From the NCBI GenBank assembly GCA_964500225.1, contig CAZCOA010000003.1, positions 74,154 through 138,153 on the forward strand: 64,000 bases of DNA. The letters are read 5' to 3'. This document shows, one piece after another, positions 1-9,679 of the stretch. The notes below the pieces were generated by a model. It searched no databases. It had not been told where the DNA came from and saw nothing but the letters and a program-made list of their open reading frames with translations. Made by a program: the position numbers and the translations under genes. How positions within the stretch are numbered: the stretch's first letter is position 1; every line of letters begins with the position of its first letter. Source of the DNA: JAAYDY01 sp964500225 (GTDB lineage: Bacteria; Planctomycetota; Phycisphaerae; FEN-1346; JAACEH01).

Positions 1-1613
1 TGCGTCCGCTCGAACGGAATCTGACGCATGTCGGCCATCGTCCGCACCCACAGCACGCGGCCGCTCAGGAGGCTTTGGGCCGCTGTGACGCCCAGGGCAT
101 TGACCAGAACGATCCCGTCGCGCACCGCGACCGACGCGCTAACGTTGCGGGTGCTGAACGACCACGGGTTCTGTTGGCCGATGTAGCCGGCCGGATACCC
201 CACCACCGGCTGCGACCAGAGAAGCTTGCCCGTGCGGCCATCGAGGGCGGCGGTATGGGCCTCGCCGTAGAAGGCTCCGGGCGTCCCGAGGGCGACGATG
301 ACGGCGCCGTGGCTTTCCACGGGCATGCCGTCAATGCTCAGCTCGCCGAACTCGAGCCCGGCACGTTGCGGGTCCCAGTGCCAGAGCATCCGCCCCGAAT
401 CGGCTGCCAATGCGTACAGGCTCGTGTGTATGCTACCCTGGCCCTGGTTGAGCATGAAGACGCCGGTGTTGTTGCTCTTGCCGTCCTCGAGCGGAGCATA
501 GACCACGCCCCCGGCCACCAGGGGCTGGCGGGCCTGACACTCCAGGACGGGCCCGTCTCTGCCCGGGGAGCCTTCCTGGCGGGTATCGAATTGCCAGAGA
601 AGATCGCCGGTGTCGGCGTCCAGGGCCCGGACAACGTGCAAGTGCGCGACGTAAACGACGCGGTCGTGAACGACGGGCATCACCGGCGGCACGGCGGTGA
701 CGGTGCCCTGCTGAAAATGGCGGGACTGCGCCTGGAAGCTCTGCTCAGTCTGGTCGTCGAGGGTCCGCAGAATGGTGTTCTGCCAGATGACGGCGGCAGG
801 ATCGGCCGCGGGCGTGTCGCTGCGGAATCCGCCGCCGGAGGACGGCGTGACCGGGTTCTCGGCCGGGTCGGTCGGTCGGCGGATCCACTCGGCGGCCGCG
901 GGGGGCGGCGCGTCCTCGGCGCCGGACGACTCGGCACGGGCCAGGGCGTCGGCGAGGTCGGCGGCCAGAGCGGGCACCCCGGCGGCTCGCGCGGCCAGGG
1001 CGGCACGCAGCCACAGGGCCCGTCGCGGCAGATCGCAGGCGGGGTGCTTGTCCAGGACGAGCTTATAGTAATAGAGGGCCAGGGCCGGCTGAGCCGCCTC
1101 GCGGCACCGGTCGGCCAGGGCCACGGCGGCATCGTCCCCGACGTCGCTCAGAAACCAGCGGTGCACGACGGTCTCGATGGCCCGCAGGTCGGCCTGCCGC
1201 CGCGCCGCGTCCCAGGCCGCGCGGGCCTCCTCGGCCACGGTCTCGCGGTAGGCCCGCTGTCCTTCGGCCGGCCAGCCCAGAATATCGTCGATGAGCGCAC
1301 GCCACAGGGGTAGATGAAGGTGCTCGTCGGCTGGAACGATGACGTCGGTGTGGGCGGCGACCAGGGCCGCGTAGCACTGGGAGGCCTCGACGTAGGCCCC
1401 GGCCGCGGCCAGGTCGCGCGCGACGCGCAGGTCGCGGTCGGCCGCCGTGTTGGTGTTCATCTGCGGCACGAAGGCGTCGCCCTCGGGCAGTGTGGGCTGC
1501 TCGGCCGCCTGCGGTGCGACGGCGGCGTTCTGTGCCGTCGCCGGGCGACACGGGCACAGGGATGCAGCCCATGCCGCCAAGGCCCAGAGCGCCAGCCGCT
1601 GAACCGGTTTCAT
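1..1613 (-). CDS. Secreted PQQ-like beta-propeller protein, C-terminus outside window
   Basis: The gene reads leftwards from ATG at 1613 and runs off the window edge, so about 537 residues are visible. Residues 1-24 form a signal peptide: a basic MKPVQR start, an Ala/Leu core and likely cleavage near TAQ. Residues about 45-195 are helical and Ala/Arg-rich, of TPR-like character. From about residue 230 come repeated blade motifs such as VVYVAHLHVVRALDADTG and ALDGRTGKLLWSQP, the Trp-containing signature of PQQ-binding-like propellers. The protein is probably exported and acts in protein-protein or ligand binding; no enzymatic residues are evident. No strong ribosome binding site precedes the ATG; it is chosen because it opens the signal peptide. 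Confidence 0.8.
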   Translation of the reverse strand, partial: MKPVQRLALWALAAWAASLCPCRPATAQNAAVAPQAAEQPTLPEGDAFVPQMNTNTAADRDLRVARDLAAAGAYVEASQCYAALVAAHTDVIVPADEHLHLPLWRALIDDILGWPAEGQRAYRETVAEEARAAWDAARRQADLRAIETVVHRWFLSDVGDDAAVALADRCREAAQPALALYYYKLVLDKHPACDLPRRALWLRAALAARAAGVPALAADLADALARAESSGAEDAPPPAAAEWIRRPTDPAENPVTPSSGGGFRSDTPAADPAAVIWQNTILRTLDDQTEQSFQAQSRHFQQGTVTAVPPVMPVVHDRVVYVAHLHVVRALDADTGDLLWQFDTRQEGSPGRDGPVLECQARQPLVAGGVVYAPLEDGKSNNTGVFMLNQGQGSIHTSLYALAADSGRMLWHWDPQRAGLEFGELSIDGMPVESHGAVIVALGTPGAFYGEAHTAALDGRTGKLLWSQPVVGYPAGYIGQQNPWSFSTRNVSASVAVRDGIVLVNALGVTAAQSLLSGRVLWVRTMADMRQIPFERT

Positions 1614-1848
1614 ATTGCGGTGCATCCGAATCGACCCTGACAGGACCACGCACACAGGCAACCGCTACCGTCGCCGGGTGTAGAGTATACGGCCTCGATC
1701 GCGGCGAAAACGACAAAATCCCTCAGTTGTCGGACGCCTGGGATGCGCCGGACGCACATCGTCCCCGGCGGCCAACCCCATCGCTCCGCGACAGGGCACG
1801 GCCGCTTGCGGCCAAGGGCCATCGGCCGAGACACGGGCAGGGGCGTGG

Positions 1849-2871
1849 TCAGCGCGTCGATGTCCACTGGCGGAACCACTCTCGGGCGTCGCGGAGCATG
1901 GTCGGGATGTCGAGCCGGTAGGGGCATTGGCGGACGCACTGGCGGCACTGGGTGCAACGGTCCACGCGGGCCATGTGACGTCGCAAGGCGCGCTGGGCGG
2001 CATCTGCGGGCATTCGCCGCGCGAAGCTGCGTCCGCGAAGAATCATCGGGATGGCGATCTCCTGGGGGCATCCGCGGCAGTAGCCGCACGCGCGGCAAAA
2101 GACCTTGCCGATCTCGGCGGCGAGCTCGTCCATGCGGCGTCGCTCATCGTCGGTGGGGGGGCGCTCGTCCTTGTAGAGCCGCACCGCGACGGCCAGCTCG
2201 TCGAGCGTTTCGATGCCGGGGATCGGCACGACGGACGGAAACTGCTGGAGATAGCGCAAGGCGAGGTCGCCGTGTTCGATCATGCCGCCGGCGAAGGGTT
2301 TCATGGCGATGAAGCCGACGCCGCGCGAGGCGGCGCGATCCACCAGCGGCGCGGCCTCGGGCGCCACGAAGTTGAGGGGAAGCTGGACGGTCTCGAAGCG
2401 TCCCGAGTCGATCATCTCGGCGGCCAGGTCGATGCTGTGGCTGGTGACGCCGATATGGCGGACGGCGCCGCGGTCGCGGAGGCGGCAGGCCGCCTCGTAG
2501 GGACCGCCGGGCGCCATGACGGCCTGCCACGTGTCGCGGTCGGCCACGTTGTGGAACTGCACGAGGTCGAGGTACTCCGTGCCGAGCCGCCGCAGGCTTT
2601 CCTCGACGTGGCGGGCAAACATCGCGCCATCGGTGGAGCCGTCCTTGGTGGCCAGAACGATCCCGTCGCGGTCGCGGCGCCGCAGGGCCATGCCGAGGCG
2701 CGGTTCGCTCTCGGGATAACTGTAGGCGGTGTCGAAGAAGGTGATGCCGGCGTCGATGGCGGCGGTAATGACGGTCACGGCCTGCTCGTCGGTCAGGCGG
2801 CCGATGGGAATGCCGCCGAAACCGACCGCGCTGACGGTCAGGGCTGTCTTGCCGAGTGTTACCTGTCTCAC
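1849..2871 (-). CDS. Aldo/keto reductase with C-terminal two-cluster Fe-S domain
   Basis: 340 residues. Residues 1-260 form an AKR TIM barrel with the catalytic tetrad visible as Asp and Tyr in FFDTAYSY, Lys in LATKDG and His in LVQFHNV. The last 80 residues carry CRACGYCRGCP and CTQCRQCVRQCP, eight cysteines that can hold two [4Fe-4S] clusters. Family members are presumed to use the clusters to pass electrons to or from a carbonyl substrate; the substrate is unknown. The GTG start at 2871 is chosen because AGGA lies 9 nt upstream; longer readings would run into the RND gene. It starts 41 nt after the RND permease stop and so is probably the third gene of that unit. A second protein of the same architecture lies at 21640-22668. 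Confidence 0.88.
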   Translation of the reverse strand: MRQVTLGKTALTVSAVGFGGIPIGRLTDEQAVTVITAAIDAGITFFDTAYSYPESEPRLGMALRRRDRDGIVLATKDGSTDGAMFARHVEESLRRLGTEYLDLVQFHNVADRDTWQAVMAPGGPYEAACRLRDRGAVRHIGVTSHSIDLAAEMIDSGRFETVQLPLNFVAPEAAPLVDRAASRGVGFIAMKPFAGGMIEHGDLALRYLQQFPSVVPIPGIETLDELAVAVRLYKDERPPTDDERRRMDELAAEIGKVFCRACGYCRGCPQEIAIPMILRGRSFARRMPADAAQRALRRHMARVDRCTQCRQCVRQCPYRLDIPTMLRDAREWFRQWTSTR

Positions 2872-2912
2872 GGGGCTGGTTCCTGATTCGCTGTCGGCGC
2901 GCGTCGCGGCGG

Positions 2913-5900
2913 TCAGAGATCCCGGGCGGCGTCGTGATGCTTGCGGTCCCACCGCTGCCGCAGCCGGTCCACCATCATGTACACGGCCGGAACGACGACC
3001 AGGGTGAGTAACGTGGAGACAGCCAGGCCGAAAATGACGGCGACGGCCATGGGCCCCCACCAGAGGCTGCTTTCGCTGTTGGTGTTGAAGGTCATGCCGC
3101 GAATATCGACGTTCCAGCCGAGGGCCATCGGCGCCAGACCGAGCAGGGTGGTGATGGCCGTAAGGAGCACCGGCCGCAGGCGTGTGCGTCCGGCCAGCAG
3201 CACCGCGGCGACGGCGTCCATGCCGCGGTCGCGCAGCTTGTTGATGTAGTCGATCAGAACGATGGCGTTGTTGACCACGATGCCGGCGAGCGAGATGATG
3301 CCGAGGCCGGTCATGATGAGGCCGAACGGTCGGCCGGTAATGGCAAGACCGGAGAAGACGCCGATCCACGACAACAACACCGAAAGCATGATGATCAGGG
3401 GGAGCAGAACGGAGTTGAACTGGCTGACAAGAATCATGGCAATGACGAGGATCCCGACGACGCCGGCCTTCAGGAGAAAGTCGCCGGACTTCTGCATGTC
3501 TTCCTTCTCGCCGCGGTAGGCAATATAGCAGCCGGAGGGCGGCGTAACGTCGCGCAGGGCGGCCATGGCCTGCTTGAGGACCTCGGCGCTATTGTAGCCT
3601 TTGACCACGTCGGCGGTGATGGTGATGGCTCGCCGCATGTCGGTGCGTCGGATGGCGGCCAGGCCGGAGGTGTACTCGACGCGGGCGACGGCGCTGAGCG
3701 GCACGGGCTGCCCGCCGGGGCCGGCGATGGTCAGGGCCTCGATATCGCTAATCGTGCGGCGGTAGGCCTCGGGCAGGCGGACCACGATGTCGTAGTCGTC
3801 GTTGCCGTCGCGGAACTTGCTGACGTCCATGCCGTTGACGGCCGCCTTGATCGACGTGGCGACCGTGCCGGTGCTCAGGTTCATCAGTGCCGCCCGCTGG
3901 CGGTCCACGACGATGCGCAGTTCAGGCTTGCCCGGATCGTAGTCGTCGTCCAAGTCGGTCACGCCGGCGATGCCGCGCACGACGCTCTTGATCCGCTCGC
4001 ACAGCGGCAGAAGGTCATCGTACTTGTCGCCGCTGACTTCGATCTCGATGGGCTTGCCGGTGGGCGGACCTTCTTTTTCGACAGCCACCTGGATCTGAAC
4101 GCCGGGCATGCCGCTCAGGGCCTCGCGCAGCTTCTCGACGGTGTCGCGCGACGGCACGCGGCGGTCCAGGTAATCGATGAATTCCACGGAGATGACGGCC
4201 AGATGCGAGTCGGTGCCGCCGCCGCCGCTGAAGATGTCGCCGCCGCCGCGACCGACATCGGTGGTCACAAACTTGACGTTGCGCGCGGGGTCGGACCCAT
4301 CGGTGTAACGATAGGCCAGCACCTGCTCCTCGATGCGCCGGGCGACCTGGTCGGTGACGTCCAGGGGCGTGCCGACGGGCATCGTGATGTTGATGCGGGC
4401 GGTGCGCGGGTCGCCGGTCGGGAAAAACTCGACCTTGCCGTTCAGTGCAAAGAACGCCGCCGCCGACAGCGCCAGCAGGGCGAAACCGACGAGCACGATC
4501 AGGCCGCGCACCCACGGGCGGATGGCCACCGAGAGAATGCGTTCGTAAACGGCCAGAATGCCCTGCCCCAGGCCGCCCGACGACGGGGCGTCCCCGGCGG
4601 AAGGCGCCGGCGCATGGTTGCCGCGCCGAACGCGGAGGAAGATCGCACAGAGCGTCGGGTTGATGACCATGGCCACGAAGAGCGACGCCAGCAGGGCAGT
4701 GATGACCGTTTTGGGCAGGTAGCTCATGAAGTCGCCGATGATGTCGGGCCACGCCAGCAGCGGCACGAACGCCGCCACGGTCGTCAGCGTCGAGGTGATG
4801 ACCGGCCAGGCCACTTCGCTGGTGGCCTTCATGGCGGCCTGGACGCGCGGCATGCCCTGCTGCATGTGGCGGTAGCAGTTCTCCACGATGACGATGGCGT
4901 TATCGACGAGCATGCCGACGACCAGGATCAGGCTGAACAGAACGATCATGTTCATCGTGATGCCCAGGGCCGTCAGCGCGGCGAACGTGATCATCATCGA
5001 AAACGGGATGGCCAGGGCCACGAGGATGCTGTTGCGGACGCCCATGACGATCATCAGGACGAGGACCACGAGGATGAGGCCGGAGAGCATGTTGTTTTCG
5101 AGGTCGGCAACCATCATGCGCACGAACTCGCTCTGGTCGAGGGAAACGTCGATCTGGACGGCCTCGGGCAGGTGCGCGCGGTACCGGGCGATGATGTCGC
5201 GCACCTGGTCGGCGATATCGACGATGTTGGCCCCGGCCCGCTTGACGACCGAGACGGTGATGCTCTCGGTGCCGTTGAAGCGGGAGTAGGACTTGCGGTC
5301 TTCGAACGTGTCGCGGACGACGGCCACGTCGCTGAGGTACAGGGGCCGTCCGTCGCGCGAATCGATGATCAGGTCGTAGATCTCGCGCGGGTCGGCGAAT
5401 TCGCCTTCGACGCGGGCCGAGTATTTCGCGTCGGGCATGTCGATCGTGCCGCCGGAGACGTTCTGGTTCTCGGCGGCGATCCGCGCGAACAGCTCGGATA
5501 CGGGGATGCGGTACGCCGCCAGGCGGTAGGGATCCACCTCGACGCGAATCTGGCGCGTCAGGTCGCCGGTGATCTGGGCCTCGAGCACGCCCTCGATCTT
5601 CTCGATGTCGTCCTGGAGGTCCTCGGCGATTTCCTTGAGCCTGACCAGGCCGCAGGGGCCGTGGACATTCAGCAGCATGATCGGAAACTCCGAGATGTTG
5701 ATCTCGGCAATCGACGGCTCGTCGATGTCGCTGGGCATCTCGGGCTTGGCCTGGTCCACCTTGTCGCGCACCTTCTGAAGCGCGTCGTCGATGTCGGTGT
5801 TCGGCATGAACTTGATCGCTACCGTCGAGACGCCCTCGGTGGAGGTCGAGGTCATCTCGTCCACGTCGCTGAGGTTCTTCAGCTTCTTCTCGATCTCGTT

Positions 5901-6092
5901 GGTAACGAGGTTCTCGATGTCGCCCGGGGCGACGCCCGGATAGGTGGTCGTGACGATGATGATCGGAATCTGAATGTCGGGAGCAGCCTCGCGCGGCAGC
6001 GTGACGTAGCTGTACGCGCCGACGACCGCGATCAGGATCATCAGCACGACGACCGTCGTGCGATGCTTGATGGCCGTGTCGGAGATGATCAT
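2913..6092 (-). CDS. RND-family efflux permease (AcrB/SwrC-like)
   Basis: 1059 residues, normal for the hydrophobe/amphiphile RND family. There is one N-terminal membrane helix, a large periplasmic loop, five helices, a second loop and a final helix block: 12 helices in all. The usual Asp-Asp pair of helix 4 is Asp397-Asn398 (GMLVDNAIVIVEN), and the helix-10 Lys is replaced by Asn941-Asn942 (GIVVNNAIVLIDY). This pattern is seen in SwrC-like and other less studied branches. The start overlaps the membrane-fusion gene by 4 bases (ATGA), indicating translational coupling. No outer-membrane TolC gene is present nearby. The substrate is unknown. Confidence 0.95.
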   Translation of the reverse strand: MIISDTAIKHRTTVVVLMILIAVVGAYSYVTLPREAAPDIQIPIIIVTTTYPGVAPGDIENLVTNEIEKKLKNLSDVDEMTSTSTEGVSTVAIKFMPNTDIDDALQKVRDKVDQAKPEMPSDIDEPSIAEINISEFPIMLLNVHGPCGLVRLKEIAEDLQDDIEKIEGVLEAQITGDLTRQIRVEVDPYRLAAYRIPVSELFARIAAENQNVSGGTIDMPDAKYSARVEGEFADPREIYDLIIDSRDGRPLYLSDVAVVRDTFEDRKSYSRFNGTESITVSVVKRAGANIVDIADQVRDIIARYRAHLPEAVQIDVSLDQSEFVRMMVADLENNMLSGLILVVLVLMIVMGVRNSILVALAIPFSMMITFAALTALGITMNMIVLFSLILVVGMLVDNAIVIVENCYRHMQQGMPRVQAAMKATSEVAWPVITSTLTTVAAFVPLLAWPDIIGDFMSYLPKTVITALLASLFVAMVINPTLCAIFLRVRRGNHAPAPSAGDAPSSGGLGQGILAVYERILSVAIRPWVRGLIVLVGFALLALSAAAFFALNGKVEFFPTGDPRTARINITMPVGTPLDVTDQVARRIEEQVLAYRYTDGSDPARNVKFVTTDVGRGGGDIFSGGGGTDSHLAVISVEFIDYLDRRVPSRDTVEKLREALSGMPGVQIQVAVEKEGPPTGKPIEIEVSGDKYDDLLPLCERIKSVVRGIAGVTDLDDDYDPGKPELRIVVDRQRAALMNLSTGTVATSIKAAVNGMDVSKFRDGNDDYDIVVRLPEAYRRTISDIEALTIAGPGGQPVPLSAVARVEYTSGLAAIRRTDMRRAITITADVVKGYNSAEVLKQAMAALRDVTPPSGCYIAYRGEKEDMQKSGDFLLKAGVVGILVIAMILVSQFNSVLLPLIIMLSVLLSWIGVFSGLAITGRPFGLIMTGLGIISLAGIVVNNAIVLIDYINKLRDRGMDAVAAVLLAGRTRLRPVLLTAITTLLGLAPMALGWNVDIRGMTFNTNSESSLWWGPMAVAVIFGLAVSTLLTLVVVPAVYMMVDRLRQRWDRKHHDAARDL

Positions 6093-7231
6093 TCGCTTGG
6101 GCTTCCTTGACAGCAGGCGCCGGCCGGCGCTTCCGCGCCGTTCAGGACCGCCTCGGGCTGCGTCCGATCGGCGGCCTGCGCATCGAGGCGACCGTCGCCG
6201 CGGCCGCCGGTCTCAACCACCGCCACCTTCGCCCCGTCCACCAGTTCCCGCTGCCCCTTGACGATCAGGCGGTCGCCGACCTGAAGGCCCGAGAGCACCT
6301 GCACGAACACGCCGTCGAACACGCCGAGCGTGACGTCGCGCGCGTAGGCCGTGCCGTCGGCCTCGACGAACACGCGGTATCCGCCGTCGTGCCGCACCAC
6401 GCTGAAGATGTTCACGGCCACGGCGCCGGGGATCTCGCGCCGCACCAGTTGGACCTTGGCGATCATGCCCGGACGAATCCGCCCGTCGTCGTTCGCCAGC
6501 TCCAGATGCACCGGGAAGGTCAGCGTCTGGGGATCGGCCACCTGTTTGATGAAGATAACCTTGCCGAGGCGGGGCTCGTCGCCCAGGGCCTCGACCACCA
6601 GCGGTATCGTCTGCCCGACGCGAACGAACGAAACGTCTTTCTCGGGCACCTGGACGATGATCTTGACGCGGCGGGTGTCCACGACGTCGCCCAGCGGCGT
6701 TCCGGGAGTCATGTACTGGCCGATCTCGGCCAGCTTGGCGTCGAAGAAGCCGTCGATGGGCGACAGCACGTCGGCGTTGGCCAGTTGGGCCTTGGCCAGT
6801 TCCACGGCCGCCACGGCCGCATCCATCTCCGCCTTCGTGCGGTCCAGTTCATCCTTGCTGACGGCCTGGTCGGCGAACATGGTCTTGGCGCGCTGGTGGG
6901 CGACGACGGCGTACTCGGCCCGGGCCTCGGCGGCTGCCAGATTGGCTTGGAGGACGGCCTTATCGAGGCCGAACAGCCGCTCGCCGCACGTCACGGCGTC
7001 GCCCTCGGCCTTGCCGATATAGACCAGGCGGCCGGCCGTTTCGGCCGACAGGCGAACGCTGACCCACGGCTCAATGATGCCGCGAATCACGAGCCGGTCC
7101 ACCATCGGCCGCGGCAACACCACCTGGACCTCAACGTTCGTGGGTTTCTGTTCGACGACGGCCTCGTCGGGCGGCTTGCACCCGGCAAGCAGAGCGGCCA
7201 GAACCGAGCCGACGGCCAACCATCTCATCAT
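6089..7231 (-). CDS. RND membrane-fusion lipoprotein (periplasmic adaptor)
   Basis: 380 residues. The N-terminus is a lipoprotein signal with lipobox LLAGC, so the mature protein is probably anchored by lipid. It follows the HlyD/AcrA order: half-lipoyl motif (GRLVYIGKAEGDAVTCGERLFGL, seen in parts), a coiled-coil hairpin rich in Ala/Glu/Lys (about residues 105-165), a second lipoyl half (LSPIDGFFDAKL) and beta-barrel domains. It links the permease at 2913-6092 to an outer-membrane channel. Start choice: ATG at 7231 has AGGA 8 nt upstream; an in-frame ATG at 7240 has no ribosome binding site. The C-terminal 35 residues are unstructured. Confidence 0.93.
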   Translation of the reverse strand: MMRWLAVGSVLAALLAGCKPPDEAVVEQKPTNVEVQVVLPRPMVDRLVIRGIIEPWVSVRLSAETAGRLVYIGKAEGDAVTCGERLFGLDKAVLQANLAAAEARAEYAVVAHQRAKTMFADQAVSKDELDRTKAEMDAAVAAVELAKAQLANADVLSPIDGFFDAKLAEIGQYMTPGTPLGDVVDTRRVKIIVQVPEKDVSFVRVGQTIPLVVEALGDEPRLGKVIFIKQVADPQTLTFPVHLELANDDGRIRPGMIAKVQLVRREIPGAVAVNIFSVVRHDGGYRVFVEADGTAYARDVTLGVFDGVFVQVLSGLQVGDRLIVKGQRELVDGAKVAVVETGGRGDGRLDAQAADRTQPEAVLNGAEAPAGACCQGSPSE

Positions 7232-7359
7232 GGCATTCATCCTGAAACCAGAGGGCAACCGACAGGGAGGCCCCCATTGCCCCCGCGGATGCGACCGCAC
7301 AACCGGCCCGCTCCGCCTCAGATGCTCTGCGACGACAGCAAACCGGCTGCGAACCGCAA

Positions 7360-7387
7360 ATCGTACCTGATCGCGCGGGCCGTTCAA
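7360..7387 (-). promoter_or_regulatory. Sigma70-like promoter for the RND efflux unit
   Basis: On the minus strand TTGAAC (7387-7382), a 16-nt spacer and TACGAT (7365-7360). It would give a leader of about 120 nt before the membrane-fusion gene. The rest of the 348-base gene-free stretch 7232-7579 holds only this promoter and the opposite one at 7501-7529. Confidence 0.5.
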
Positions 7388-7500
7388 GTTAAAACCGTCC
7401 GCGGAGGGACGCCGCGTGTGTGGGCGCAGACGCCATGCGCCGGCACGACGCCGCGGGACCGGCCGCCGTGGCGCGACTCGTGCGCGTCCCCTCGACGGTA

Positions 7501-7529
7501 TTGACCGCCGACGGCCGCAAGGGTAGAGT
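7501..7529 (+). promoter_or_regulatory. Sigma70-like promoter for the EamA permease
   Basis: TTGACC (7501-7506), 17-nt spacer, TAGAGT (7524-7529). The same hexamers and spacing occur in front of rhaA at 30717-30745. Confidence 0.6.
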
Positions 7530-7579
7530 GCCCGCTTCGTATCCGTGGGATGGGAAATGCCCCCCCGAGACGCAGGACC

Positions 7580-8599
7580 ATGAATCGACTCTGGAACAGT
7601 TTTCCCCTGCTCATCGGCATCACGCTGACGACCTGGGCCGCCACGGCCACCATGACCACCTACCTGCTTCAGCAGGGCCTGCGGCCGGGCGAGGTGGTCG
7701 TCTTCGACATCCTCTTCGCCGCCATCACCCTGGCCGCCATCACGCTATCGCGGCCGAAGTCCAGGCAAGCCCTGCGGCAGTATCGGCTTCGCCACGTGCC
7801 GGCCATTGTCGCCAGCGGCATGCTCGGCGTGGTGCTCTACAACGCCCTGCTCTCGGAGGCCTACGGCAGCAACACCAGCGACGTCATTCCCTACGTGGTC
7901 ATCAACTATCTGTGGCCGCTCATGACGATCCTGTTCGGCGTCGTGGTGCTGCGCGAGCGCACCGACGTGTACACCTGGGTCGGCGGGGCGTGCGGGCTGC
8001 TGGGCTTCGTCCTGATCCAGGTGGCCCAGGGGTTCCAGTCGCCGCAGGTAACCGAGGCCTGGGAAAATGGGCCGCCCGGCCTGTTTCTGCGCGAGTTCCT
8101 CGGCGCGATGGTCGGCGACGCGACCGTGGCCGGGTGTCTGCTGGCATTTGGCGCGGCCGTGTCGTGGGGCCTGTTCAGCACCCTCGGACGCAAGTGGTCG
8201 AGCGAACACCGTTTCGAGCCGCTGTCGAGCATGTTCCTGTTCGTCCTGGCGGGCCTGGTCGGGTCGGCGCTGTGGTACTGGAACGATCTGCGGCCGTCCG
8301 TGGTCTTCTCCCGGTGGCCGTGCGTGGCGATCATCGTCGCGATCGGCTGCGTGAACAACGGCGTCAACAACGTGTTGTGGCTGCGCGCGATCGAACTGGG
8401 CGGCGCGGCACGGACCGGCGTGGTGTCGTACCTGACGCCGGTGCTGGCCCTGACGTACATGGCGGTGTTCCACCGGCAGTATCCGTCGTGGTCGTCGCTG
8501 GTGGGGCTGGCGCTGATCCTCGGGGCAATTGCCGTGGTGGAGACGCACCGCAAACGCCGGCGCAACGGCGCGTCCAAGCGGCTCGGTGTCCCGGCCTGA
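7580..8599 (+). CDS. EamA/DMT-family membrane transporter
   Basis: 339 residues with ten predicted membrane helices in two EamA halves; the second half includes GCVNNGVNNVLWLRAIELGG and the STPVLA-like SYLTPVLALTYMAVFHRQY region, seen in parts. The family exports or imports small metabolites; the substrate cannot be told. The ATG at 7580 is preferred (AGGA immediately upstream, MNRLWNS start just before helix 1); an in-frame ATG at 7550 would add ten charged residues. The C-terminus is a basic tail (HRKRRRNGASKR), expected in the cytoplasm. It converges on the epimerase gene with 35 bases between stops. Confidence 0.9.
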   Translation: MNRLWNSFPLLIGITLTTWAATATMTTYLLQQGLRPGEVVVFDILFAAITLAAITLSRPKSRQALRQYRLRHVPAIVASGMLGVVLYNALLSEAYGSNTSDVIPYVVINYLWPLMTILFGVVVLRERTDVYTWVGGACGLLGFVLIQVAQGFQSPQVTEAWENGPPGLFLREFLGAMVGDATVAGCLLAFGAAVSWGLFSTLGRKWSSEHRFEPLSSMFLFVLAGLVGSALWYWNDLRPSVVFSRWPCVAIIVAIGCVNNGVNNVLWLRAIELGGAARTGVVSYLTPVLALTYMAVFHRQYPSWSSLVGLALILGAIAVVETHRKRRRNGASKRLGVPA

Positions 8600-8634
8600 G
8601 AATGCCGGCTTGTGCGCACGTCCTCGACGGCCGG

Positions 8635-9540
8635 TCAGACGATGTACCGTTCGAGGTACCGCCGCCCGAACACCAGGCCGCGTTTGACGGCCTCGGGCGA
8701 GTCATTGAACACGGGGTCGTCGTAAGCGATCGACAGCGCCCCGTCGTAGCGGTTCTCCTGGAGGCGGCTGATCAGTCGCGGCCAGGCCACCTGGCCGTGT
8801 CCCGGTAACCGCCGCCGCCACCAGCCTCCGTTGGGCCGTAACACCGAACAGTCGCTGCGGCGGTCGGCGAACACCTCGACGTCGTTGGCCCGGACGTGGA
8901 AGATCGACTCGGCGTAATCCGTGACGGCCTCGACGTAGTCCACCTCGAGCCACACCAGCGGCGCAGGATCGAAATTCAGACCCACCACGTCACTATGGAC
9001 ATGGGTGAAGATTTTTTCCCAGAGCTCGGGCGCAAACGCGAGGTTGCCGGGCATATCCTCGGCCTGCCAGCCGACCAGCGGCGAATTCTCGACGGCGATC
9101 CGCACGCCGCACTCCTCGGCTTCGGCCACCGCGCCGGCCGCCAGGCGGCCCCAGGCGGCGATGCACTCGCCGATGCGCAGCGACGGATTCCGCCCGACGC
9201 GGCACGACACCGTCCGCACGCCCAGCCGCCCCGCCGCGCGAATCGTCTCGACCAGAAAATGCCAGTGACGCTGGCGCCGCGAGTCGTCCGGCTCCAGCAG
9301 GTTGTCGCTGGTCGTCAGGCAACTGACGGCCAGCCCCGTGGACGCCATCAGTTGCTCGATCTCCGCGGCGGCCGCGTCGTCCACCTTGCCGGGATTCAGC
9401 GACGGCCCATCGAACCATCCGCCGCCGCTGCCGCCAAGGCACGGCACCTCCAGGGAAGTGAACCCCGCTTCGGCAGCCCAGCGGGCCACCTCGGGCAGAC
9501 TCACGCCGCTCAGGCACGCCGTTAGGAACCCTATATTCAT
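8635..9540 (-). CDS. Sugar-phosphate isomerase/epimerase-type TIM barrel
   Basis: 301 residues, the usual size for the xylose-isomerase-like AP-endonuclease-2 fold. Candidate metal ligands are Glu in IAVENSP, Asp in LNFDPA, His in FHVRAND and the late Asp in IAYDDPVF. The region LPGHGQVAWPRLISRLQE matches the G.G.vdf..il..L block of these enzymes. It probably isomerises or epimerises a keto-sugar or inositol derivative. Start ATG at 9540 has GGAGG 8 nt upstream; an earlier in-frame Met at 9591 lies inside the terminator hairpin and is rejected. Confidence 0.88.
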   Translation of the reverse strand: MNIGFLTACLSGVSLPEVARWAAEAGFTSLEVPCLGGSGGGWFDGPSLNPGKVDDAAAAEIEQLMASTGLAVSCLTTSDNLLEPDDSRRQRHWHFLVETIRAAGRLGVRTVSCRVGRNPSLRIGECIAAWGRLAAGAVAEAEECGVRIAVENSPLVGWQAEDMPGNLAFAPELWEKIFTHVHSDVVGLNFDPAPLVWLEVDYVEAVTDYAESIFHVRANDVEVFADRRSDCSVLRPNGGWWRRRLPGHGQVAWPRLISRLQENRYDGALSIAYDDPVFNDSPEAVKRGLVFGRRYLERYIV

Positions 9541-9570
9541 GGTCTCGGCCTCCGGGGTGTCCACGAAAAA

Positions 9571-9602
9571 AGGATGGCGGGACGTTGGCATCCCGCCATC
9601 CT
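9571..9602 (-). terminator. Strong intrinsic terminator after the propeller lipoprotein gene
   Basis: Perfect 12-bp stem, AGGATGGCGGGA with TCCCGCCATCCT, around an 8-nt loop. On the minus strand it is followed by a run of T (A-run at 9566-9570). It ends the transcript of the gene at 9680-10858, only about 30 bases before the epimerase start at 9540, so the epimerase needs readthrough or a very tight promoter. Confidence 0.85.
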
Positions 9603-9679
9603 TGGCTTCTCGACCATCGCACGCGGCCCAACCGGCAACCCCGCGAGGGATGCTCGTGTGTGCCCTGACGGCGGCGCGT

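Noticed and set aside
7550..7580. Upstream start for the EamA gene at 7550
   Set aside because: No ribosome site and it adds charged residues before the first membrane helix.
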